Shown here: in pieces, positions 47,733 through 64,000 of the stretch
Position numbering within the stretch: position 1 is the first letter of the stretch
Layout of the letters: each line of letters starts with the position of its first letter
Assembly: GCA_013397865.1 (NCBI GenBank)
Contig: VZTI01003365.1
Span: 186,001 to 250,000 of the forward strand
Direction of reading: 5' to 3'
DNA length: 64,000 bases
Source: Struthidea cinerea
Lineage: Eukaryota > Chordata > Aves > Passeriformes > Corcoracidae
Notes under the pieces: generated by a model
What the model was told of the DNA's origin: nothing
The model's input: the letters and a program-made list of their open reading frames with translations, nothing else
The model's database searches: none
Translations under genes and position numbers: made by a program

Positions 47733-50700
47733 AGAATAGAGTGATTACACTGAGAAAATGTATGTAGTTTCCTTAGGAAAGCTGTATGAATGGGCTGATA
47801 GATCTCCAGAGTTGTTCATGGTTTCTTGGAATGGAAGTTTGTCATTTAGTTTTGTGGGTAATATCTTCAGTGGTATAGTTGGACACTGATTTAGAAGCTG
47901 AAGAACAAATGAAAGTGATGCAGTACCAAAAACACTTTTCTCAGTCTTTTACACTAAAACCTAAAGAGCTGGGAATCCAAGAAATAGGAAATGAACAAAT
48001 GAAAGATTCAAGCTTAATCATGAATGGACCATCAGTAAGTTTAGGATATGAGACAGTAGTTCTCAGAACGTCTCTTCAGCAGTACATCAGTGATATTTTT
48101 CCCTGGTGATGTTTAAATTACTTTGTTATTTTTTGTTTATGTGGGGAAAAAAAGGAGTGTAAATCTGCATAGTGAAGCATTACTATCTTATTTTTTATGT
48201 CACCAGCACAAGATTTTTAATGGGCTCTGTGACACTGGGAATTTTGCCTCTGAGAAGTTTAGCTTTCCAAACAGCAAGGGTAAAGTGATCTGTGTCAGAC
48301 ACTAGGAAATGAACTGAGCCCTGAAAGTGCCTTTCTTCTGAATTGAGTGTAATGGGAATCTAGATGCTGCTCAGAGCAGGACATCTGCATTGCAGACATC
48401 TAAATGTGGGCAGATGGATACTACTCTGACAGCAATGTGCTCTGTAGAAATTCAACTTACTTTATGCAAAAGGAGTTGGAGCCATGTCTTCCGAAGAAAA
48501 AGCAAATCTCTGCTGTGCTTTCTGCTCCCAGCACAATTCTGGCACAAAGAAGAGGGAACAAAACACAAGCAGCCAAAAGAAAGAAGAAGCCCAGTGAGAC
48601 CCACGCAAGCTAGAACTCCCTGGCTGTGAGTTGGTTGAGGGCTGACTGCACATCTTATCAATGTACTGGGCTCTGGGCTGTGCCTTTATCCATTTATGAC
48701 CTGACCAGAACATGCCTCAACTTTGCTCCTGCTTTTTATTCTTATGAATCCTTCTCACACAAATCAAGGGGAAAATACAGTTAATAGACTCCTATATAAA
48801 ATCAGGGCTTATAACTGAGTTCAAGGAGCTTGAAAGTTTATACATAGCCATGGGGTGTATGGAAGCCTCTGGAAAGAAATTTTAAGCAGCATTTGCTCTT
48901 AAGCAAAATGCTTAAGAACACTCTTTTAAGCAGCACTGATTGCTCAAGAGAGAAAAAAAAAAAAACATGCAAAAACAATTTTCTGTTTGGTAGTGACCAG
49001 TTCTGATGCACATGACAGTTCAGCATCTTTCAGTCAGTCTTGGCAGAGGACACTAATTATTAAAGTGTAATTACAAGGAAATAAAATATCAGACAGATTT
49101 TTTTATCTGAGGCAACAAAGGGAAGGAGAAAAAAAATACATATGTGACTGATGAAAGACTGAAGAGTCAAGGAATCACAATGCCAATGGGTTAAAAAATT
49201 CCCTGATAAACAAAAGCAGAAAACCAGACTGTCATTGCAATTTGTGACGGAAAACTATAGCAACTCAAAATGGATGCTACAAAATTGATTCATATCTTCT
49301 TAAACAGATGCTCATGAGGATGGACAGTGCTCTGATGCTATAGCCATGATTAAAAATAAAGGAAAAAAATAAAACCTAGCAAGAAATATCTAAGTCTTAA
49401 TGATAGGAAGAATTCAGCCAAGCAAAACTAGTGCAAGCTGCATGCTGTGACAATCAACAAGCAATGAAAAAAATCCAGAGGATTATGTCATTCTGCAAGA
49501 GCTTCCCCGTACATTCAGGAAAGTCAATGAACATTTCTTGAAGTTGAACTGGTTGCACAAAGTCCTCTGCTGCCAGGAATATTATTTGTTGTCAAGACTA
49601 CTGGTTTTGGCCCTGAGCTCTCTTCCAATGAGGCCTGTAGATAACTGCTGGGCAGGGAAGACTTTCATCTGAATCATTAATAGCAGAACACAGTTGCTCT
49701 TTGTGTTAGGTTTCTGAGGGCAGCATTTCTGCTTAAAACATCTGGTCCTCATGCATTCAATCACTGAATCTCTGCTGGGTGAGAATTTGACTTCAGATTC
49801 CTCTTTGGAGTGAGGCTGTGGTTTCTGATCCTGCTCTTCACTGGAAGCTTCCCACTGGTGTGTGGCTTCTGCTGGATTCTAGAACTGGACTCTCCACCAT
49901 GCTGTGCTGCCCACATCCTCATCAGCTCTCCAGGAAAAGCCTCAGGCAATGGGAATAGGAAGGAAACAGCAAAATGTGCAGAGGAGAGGTAATTAGAGAT
50001 GGTGCCTACTAAGCAGTGACATGAAGTCACACTGTAGACTGATGTCGTTTCTGCTTCTGATGGATTTCTCACAGGGGAATCTAGGTGATTCTACCAGTTC
50101 CAGGTAGATGGAAACAAGAGGCAGAGTGTTGATGCCAAGTATTCAGAATTTCTCTTTTTATCATATTTGATGGGGAAAAGATAGGTTTGAAAATTTTATT
50201 TCTAAGTGATATGTCTTCACAGACTGAGGAAATCAGGGGAAAATAATTTTAGAAACAAAGATAATTATATTGTGGACAGTTCTTTCTGCATTACTGGAAA
50301 GAGATGCTCTTCCCAGACATGCTGGGCTGAAGTTACTCTTTGAACAACTCAAGTACTGTTGCTCAGATAGCATAAATAATCACATCTTTAATTACTATGG
50401 TAAATGTAGTAATTATCATTTTAGAAATTCCTTTAGTTTCTTTTTCCTGAATGTAGCACAGAAGGGACTTGGAGAATAATATTTTTGGATTTGGAAGAAT
50501 CTGAAACTAAAATCATGTACATTTCTAAAAAAAAAAAAAAATAGCAAATCATTAATCGCAAGAACAGGGTCTGGGCCCTTGTATCCCTCAGACAAATGTG
50601 TTTGTAACTGACTCACATATCAGAAAAGAATTTGGGAGCAAGAGAAATGCCATGTACAGTTCTGTGGAAAAAAAATAATGCTTTATTTTAAAATACTCAC

Positions 50701-52789
50701 AGCTATCAGAGTTCCTCACTATTTATGCTTGAAAGGTATGAGACATATTTCTCCTTCAGGCAAAGCGTGACAAAAGTATTAGATGTGAGCTCTGGTGACC
50801 ATGTGTATATCAAAGGCAGTAGTGGCCTACCTGAACCTTTGGTTCTTGTGCCCTTGTGATCATATTTCCATTTGGCTTCAGAATTAAGTGAAGTGATTTA
50901 ATTTCTTTTACCTCCAGTTTCCCTGTTAGCAAATTGGAGGTAATGTGACTCAGCCAACTTTGACAGAAGTGTGAAGAGAAATGTATAGGTTCTCAGTACT
51001 GGTACAAGTATTTTAATATCTCAGTTTTCCATTCCCCAAGAAAAAAGACATCCTATGTACATTAGTGATGATTCATAGTGAATGTAGCTACACAGTATCA
51101 ATAAATCATAAAATACATAATTCTTCTCAAAATTCTTTGCAGAGGTTTATAAATTCATGTTTACTTCAAGAATGGTAAGCATGTGAGAGCTGCATTCATA
51201 GAATTTATTTTTAAAATAAAAGTAACTTTTACTGATTGGCTAAAGAGTTTCCATATACTAAGTATTCAAGTCTTTAGTCTTAACCTTCTAGTTATACCTC
51301 TTTCCAGTGTGGATCTCCATAAAAATAATAAGCTGCATTGTCACTGCTGTGCCCCTTGTCAGTATCTCCTGCTTGGTCAAGTGTGTATTCATCAAAGTTC
51401 TTGTCTTGCTATTATGTGACTGCCGTAGCGTTGTGGTGGCTTCTCTCAGATGATGCAGCTGTCTTGAACTCCCACATATGAGAAAAAAATACAGCTATAG
51501 CCCTTTGAAGAACTCTTACAAAATGTGCTTCAAATTAGATACATATAATAGAGAGTGTCAGAGGGATTTGCTCACTGTCACAGACCTTCAGTGCTGAATT
51601 TCTTCAACAGTTTGCTGAAGCACATAGAAAACAAGAGGCATTTATGACTGCATGTGATGCAGAGATAAGAGATGTGCTAGATCTAATGCATCTGAAATAA
51701 GAAGCAATGGGAAGCAGAAACATTCTTGTATTTCAAGACAACTAAACTCAGCGTTTATCTACAGAATTCAGGCAACAAGCACGTAAAGTAACATTTCAAA
51801 AGGAAGAAGTTTAAAACATGCTTTTAAAAGACATTTTTAGCCTTATCTGTAATCCAATAACAAGAGAATCTTGTTAAAAGAGTGTATCTAAATGGCAGAT
51901 AAATTTGTCAGTTTTTTGGTGATAAACTTGACAGTGAAAAAGAAAAGTTTTGCTTCTTCATGCAACTAGGCTCTCTGCTGGCACAAGCAGATCCAAGGTT
52001 CCTTGGAGTGTTCTGTTGAATGTGCTGTGCATGTTGAGCTTTTTAATCGGCTGCTGCTTACGTGCAATGGGACAAGCTGTGCTATGAACAGCCAACCTAA
52101 TGAAATGTAGCCTCCAGTGTCTCTCTCCCACATTTTTTCCCCTTCATGTTGACTGATAAATGATGATCTTGTAAGTCTTTCTCTGTATGAGGACTTAATA
52201 GTGTCTATTCCCATTTGTAGGCCTATTTTCCTGAAACTCTTGTACATAAAATATCTTCAAATCTTCTTGTATTCTTTTTTTTTCCAGTTTGCTTAAATTG
52301 TTCTGGAACACAAGAGATCCTTCAAGGGAGCAGAAATTGCACATGGATATTATTGCTTTGGTATTTTTTCTTTGAGAAATGAGTCTAAATGCAGTATTGA
52401 GAATTTTCACTATAAGAAACCCAGTTATCTTCATGTTTCAGAAGGAGTGCTTTTATTAAATACATCAGAATGTATAACATTACAGTATTACAATAATTGG
52501 CAAAACCCGACAAGTTAAAATGCTGCAAAGTTGGTTGACAAAGCCAAATTAACGTTATTGAATCTAAATTAATGTTTCCTTCTCATGTTTTGTAGTTATA
52601 AAGCTCCATGTTACATGTGAAGAGGGGTGTACTGTGAGAAAGCTACAGGAAAATGAAATACTCAATATGTTTAATGCCTCAAAGTTTTGTTTAAAAAAAA
52701 TTGAGTTTGTTAAGACTATCCAGCTGAACTAAGTTCCTATTTCCAAAGTTTTATTAGTAGCCTGCATTCAAAGTGTAGATGTGGATTAG
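47733..52789 (+). other. Intron, unique sequence
   Basis: Single-copy AT-rich intron contains slightly GC-richer patches at 48.4-48.7 kb and 49.8-50.0 kb. Their short frames have no recognisable product. I saw no repeat family, RNA gene or exon. Confidence 0.55.
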
Positions 52790-52920
52790 CTGGGCCATCT
52801 CTGGAGATATTCTGACCTCAACTGGATAAATCCCTGCAAAACTTGGTCCACGCTGGTTGTGCTTTGAGCAGAGATTGGACCAGGTGACCTCCAGAGAGTT
52901 CTCCTGACCTAAATAAATCT
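52790..52920 (+). mobile_element. CR1 3'-end remnant, sense orientation
   Basis: The text GCTTTGAGCAGAGATTGGAC followed by CAGGTGACCTCCAGAGAG and a decayed CCTTCCAACC-equivalent matches the last 130 bases of a CR1 subfamily. It is heavily diverged with no coding content. Confidence 0.75.
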
Positions 52921-59456
<6,536 letters not shown>

Positions 59457-59457
59457 A

Positions 59458-59770
59458 AAATCACACTTATTCATGCTGGAAGAGCCCTCTCAAGGTCACT
59501 TAATCCAGTCTCCTGCTCAGAGCAGCACCAGCTCAGAAATTCTATCATGTTGCCCAGAGCTTTAGCCAGTCAAGTTTTAGAAGTTTTCAAGGATGGAAGT
59601 TTCACAACTTCTCTATTTCTTAACCATTCTCATAGTGAAATTTTTTCTCCTGATATGCAGCTGAAATTTCCTGTGCTGCAACCTGTGACATTGCCTCTTG
59701 TTCTTTCACTGCGTGCCTCTGACAAGAGTCATGCTCCACCTTTTCTAACATTCCCTTTAGACATTTAAGT
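59458..59770 (-). mobile_element. CR1 3'-end fragment, decayed
   Basis: On the + strand it reads as a worn reverse complement of CR1: GCTGGAAGAGCCCTC, AATCCAGTCTCCTGCTCAGA, then TCTCCTGATATGCAGCTGAA and CTGCAACCTGTGACATTGCC. It is old and carries no coding frame. The frame at 59547-59768 is accidental. Confidence 0.82.
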
Positions 59771-62700
59771 GATGTTGAGCTCTTCAGCTTTCTATTTGTT
59801 CTTTCTGTAGTTGAATTCCTATTTGCAGCCACAGATAGTTTGTTGCACCTCACAAGAAAAAAGCTAATTATCTTGTAATAAATAATCAGTTCACTTTTCA
59901 CACTTTTGCTTTGCTGTGGGAGAAAAAAGAAGGGTCTTCACATATATGTAAAGCTATATAGTATCTTATGTAAAATGTGGAAAGATATAGGCTGTCCATG
60001 TTAGGAAGAAGTAGTAACACATTCAGAAAGCATTAGAATCCTTTGGTTCAAAGACAATTCTATTTCTGCTAATATTTAAGTTTCCTGATATTGTATTTAA
60101 CCAACTACTGAAAATCTTGCATATAAACTTTGCAGGCCAGTCAAATGCTGGTGTAACTAACTCTTCCCTGTTCCTGATGAGGTAAGTGAATCAGAACGGT
60201 TAACCAAAACTTGGTGAAGGCTCCCAAGAAACTGCTAGGGAGCAGTAGGAAGGCAATATAATGACAGTGTTAGGGAATACCCTGGGGAGAGAGTCAGCTC
60301 TGCAAAGCTGGAGAAATGAAGATTTCAGGAGAGAGTTTGCTGCTGTTTTGTTATCTGCAAGTATTACCCACTCTGTAGCTGAACTGCAAGTTAGTCTGTT
60401 TTCCACATCATTAAATCAGAGGAATAAAGACAAATGTAAGAAATCACTTCCAACTGCCAATGTGCATTCTGTTTAAAGTCAGTGTTTACATACTCGTGGT
60501 CATGGTTCATAGTAAAGTAAAGCCAGAAGGAACTTCAGGGTACGGCCATCAATTCTCCTGCCTCCAGCCGGGCCCAGCCACCGACCTGTACTATGGGAGA
60601 GCATCTGATGCAAATGATTTCAAGGAGGAAATGAGCAGTTTAGAAATCCACCCACAAATGATGCTCATGTATTAGCAACTTTTCATCACTGACAAATTCT
60701 CCTTTCCCTTGTTGATCTGAGATCTTAGCCCAGGATTAGCCAGATATGGCTGACATTTAGTGGCTGTAGGGCAGCCCATTCTTTCTCTTTTCCTTTTCCA
60801 TTGGGTGACTCTAATGAGAAGAGGAAGAGGCAGCAATGGTCATAGCACCTCCTGGCAACAAATTAGCACCAGTCCTGCATTGCTGGTGGGAGTAAATGGA
60901 AGGGGTGGGAGGAAATGCAGAGCCTATTTTTCCTCCTACTGTTCCCACTTGTCCCTACCATCTTATTCCACAAAATTACAAGGACCAACCAGAAACAGGC
61001 ACCTTGTTGTAAGTAGTATTTTTCCACTTGAATATCCCAACCTTGTCAAGCACACATCCACCTATGTGTCTGACTTTCATATACCACTGCTTGGATTGAT
61101 ACCTAGTTGCTCTGAAATCCAGTTTATATCCATATGCAAATTAACTGCAATAATGCAAATTACTTCAGGATATGATTTGCATAGCTTGTCACTTATGCTG
61201 CTTAAAAAACATGATGGCTCTGAGTGCTGCACACTTTATGCAGCTAATATGCTCTGATTTTAAAGGGAGCGCTTGACACCTAGGTGAAGCTGAGGAAAGA
61301 AGGAAACAAAAGAAATGGGTAATTCATCTTCAGCATAACTCAGTTGTAACAAAGCAATGAACTTGGCAACAAGACTGAACTTACACCAGTTATGTATTCA
61401 TTCTACATTACTTTGTGTCCATTAGTGTAATTGTTATAATGCTTTGATTCCACATTTACTAATTATTTTTGTAAGGCAGTGGTCATTAGCAGTTAAATGT
61501 CAATGTCATACATACTCTAATAAAACAACCTGCAGGATGGTTAATTTTGAACATATTACCTTCCTTGGATGTTGTTTTAACAGATGTCCTGTTAAGATAA
61601 CAGAGAAATTAAATTAGTTTTCAACTCAAAGCATCTGGTTAACTTTGTAGGTAAATGCCTTTGAGCAGTAAATCTGACCAGGGTTTTCAGATAAATAGCT
61701 ATCAGAATGTTTTAAGTAAATGACTTTATTTTTTCACTTCTATTACTTAGGGCACATTTGACATGCTTGATCATATATCTAACAGATGAAAATTGAAAAT
61801 AGTGCTGGCAACCAGCAGTGTTAGGTTATTCAGGGGGTAGTTTCATGGGTAGACACTATTAAGCATGCTTATGGTTTTAGAAAATTTAGTTCTGCAGCAA
61901 TTTTTAAACCTCAAGATCTTTACCAGCTGGAAGATAACTGATTATAAAATTTAATCTGTTTAATACTGTAGATGTAGCATATGGTGGAATACATTTAGAT
62001 AAAAGTGGAATTTTTCATCTTTTTAATGGCGAAGTAAATTGTGATAGGAAATCATTCAAAGTATAGAAAAATATGAAATATGACTGTATATATTTTGCTA
62101 ATTGTAACAATTTTATCTTTTTAAATCCTGGGACATATTTTATGTTGAGTTTATGAATAAACATACATTTTTATTCATGTTATTATACATGTTGATTTAT
62201 ATATGCTCACTTTTCCCATAATTTAATAGCTTTGCACGGAATACAGAAACACATGAAAATAAGTAAGTGTAGTGACAGGTTAGATGATAATTCCATATGG
62301 CAATTTACATATGTGTACGAGTATTGTATAAATATCATATATGTTTTTACATATATATTGAGTACCTCAGTTATAATGCTAAGATTGGTAAGCACACATT
62401 TTAGCATGTACCTTAAAGTTGCTTATATTATAGTTTCATGGAGGCTTCCTAGATATCTAAAGGCAGTGTCATGGATATTTCTGCAAATGTTTTGAATGTT
62501 ACAGCCAAGACGTTGCAGAAAAATATCCAAATATATATTTATGAGATTACTTTTTAAAATTTATTAATTATATTGCAGTACCATCTAGTGGTCCCATTTT
62601 GATATCAGGGTGCCATTACACCATGAGCCTTAGACACACATATTATATAAGCAAACCTTATCCTAAATGGTGCATAGTCTTAGCATGTGATTCTGTGAGA

Positions 62701-64000
62701 AGGAGAGGTGGAAACCAAAAAATAGTAAACTGCTGTGAGAATCCAAAACAGTGTTATGTCTTTGGAATACTTTATGAAGTCTGGATTTTCACAACTTTCT
62801 TGTCCTATTTTTCCTGTGCTTCTCATCTCTGTGAGGATTGGTAGTCGAGTGACACAAAGCCCTACTTTTGCAGCATTTCGTGGTCCACTTCGGTAAGGAA
62901 AACACTTCTGTGTGCTGTAGTGCACCATTGGTAGCATTTCACCAGTTGTTTAAGGCACTGGGGGAAAAACTGTAGATTTTGCTTAAAATGAAAGATCAGA
63001 AGCTGAATTTATTTCTAGTCAGGCAGATGCTCAGAAGATCAGAGCTGCAGAATGCACATTTGCTATGACAGCTTCTCTGGGTGTTGCCTATGCCTCTCAT
63101 ATGCAGTACCTTTACTATGGCTGTATGAATCAGCTATGGACGAGGGCTGAAGGGGATTTACCATAGTTGAAAGTAGGGGAGTCTGCCAGAGCAACCACTC
63201 ATCTTTTGTGGAAGTACAAAAGCATGCGAAAATATGCTCTGCTTTTTAATTTTCACTGTCACGTGGTGTCAGCCTTGTGTTTCACTATTTATTCTTTTAG
63301 GGTACAGGTGCAATACTTTAACACCGTCCCTAGCAATTTTTTGTTCTAAATATGGATGCAGTGGCTAGAATATACTTTCCCTATGTCTACTTTTCCTCTA
63401 AATATAAGTATATAATTGATCTTCTAATTAGAATCTATCAAATAAACTCCATCTTGTGAAACAGGGGTCTACCAGAAATTCCAAGGCAGCACTAAACCCA
63501 TACATTTTCTGAGAAGTTTTGTATTACTTGGAATTTCTGAAGGAAACCATTCTGATCCTTATGTCACTAAAAATTATGCCAGTGTTAATCCAGTAGGAAA
63601 TAGAAATTCTGTATTGCCTTCAGCATCTTTTTTACATATGAATAAGCATTTATTGAATCTGGGAAAGCAATGTGAGCTGTGAAGTACTCTCCTTTTTTGA
63701 TTGTGTTTAATATTGAAACCCCATATGCCTGTCTCACCACTGCAGTGGTAGCAACGGGCTCGCAGGCCGTGCACTGAAAATGGCTGTGATGACTGATCAC
63801 CTCTTACAGTGGTTCATCACCTTATAGCACTCCATATTTGCAGTTGCCCTTCTGCTGGAGGCTCCCACTCCCATGGTCTGCCACTTGAACACTCATGATC
63901 TATCTCTGGGCTAAAATACACAGGTGTGTCTTAAGGCACTCTGAGCAGCCACATAAAATATGTTCTTACACAGACACAGCTTTGCGGTGAAGCAGGTGAG
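59771..64000 (+). other. NKAIN2 downstream intron to the window end
   Basis: This is unique AT-rich sequence, most AT-rich around 62.0-62.4 kb. It includes an unsupported 165-codon frame (60760-61257) and, at its end, a cluster of three octamer motifs. No exon was seen before the window closes. Confidence 0.6.
61134..61182. promoter_or_regulatory. Three POU octamer motifs in 49 bases, candidate enhancer
   Basis: ATGCAAAT at 61134-61141 and 61153-61160, and its reverse complement ATTTGCAT at 61175-61182, are all exact. Single octamers occur elsewhere in the window at a much lower density. Octamers bind POU factors such as POU2F and POU3F. A role for NKAIN2 or a neighbour is inference. Confidence 0.4.

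Overview
The window reads as part of a bird nuclear genome. It is AT-rich single-copy DNA with nine CR1-type LINE fragments, several ending in the bird/reptile-type 8-bp tail (ATTCTATG-like). It also holds one solo LTR of a family I recognise as common in bird genomes, simple repeats, and no bacterial or viral gene layout. The species cannot be named. The LTR makes a non-galliform bird somewhat more likely, but that is inference.

Only two protein-coding segments can be supported, both on the + strand and both internal exons of one gene, NKAIN2 (Na+/K+-transporting ATPase-interacting protein 2). They lie at 14208-14345 (46 codons) and 54729-54809 (27 codons). Each starts and ends in phase 0 and has canonical AG/GT splice sites. 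Together they encode the region from the conserved LERQIFDFLGYQWAP stretch to the [10 protein letters not shown] stretch, which covers two membrane helices. The first coding exon lies upstream of the window and the C-terminal exons downstream. The rest is intron: at least 14.2 kb before the first exon seen, 40,383 bp between the two exons, and at least 9.2 kb after the second.

Layout: 1-14207 upstream intron (one approx. 1 kb antisense CR1 at 9.9-10.9 kb; a long pyrimidine microsatellite next to a 3-N gap at 13.1-13.25 kb); 14208-14345 exon; 15.2-21.3 kb a cluster of five CR1 fragments, the largest about 1.5 kb with decayed reverse-transcriptase motifs; about 25.04-25.62 kb an antisense solo LTR; 31.2-31.8 kb a sense CR1; 32-54.7 kb mostly unique intron with simple repeats and a few motif-rich stretches that look like candidate regulatory DNA; 54729-54809 exon; 54.8-64 kb downstream intron with one decayed CR1 and a triple octamer (ATGCAAAT) cluster at 61.13-61.18 kb.

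I found no new gene system, RNA gene, CRISPR array or operon. Most long reading frames are CR1 coding remnants or chance frames in intron. The observations most worth checking are non-coding: the octamer triplet, a forkhead/RFX/CRE-like motif cluster at 36.1 kb, a nested perfect inverted repeat at 30.41 kb, a near-identical 41-bp tandem duplication at 43.93 kb, and the LTR with a recognisable TATA box and polyadenylation signal antisense to NKAIN2.
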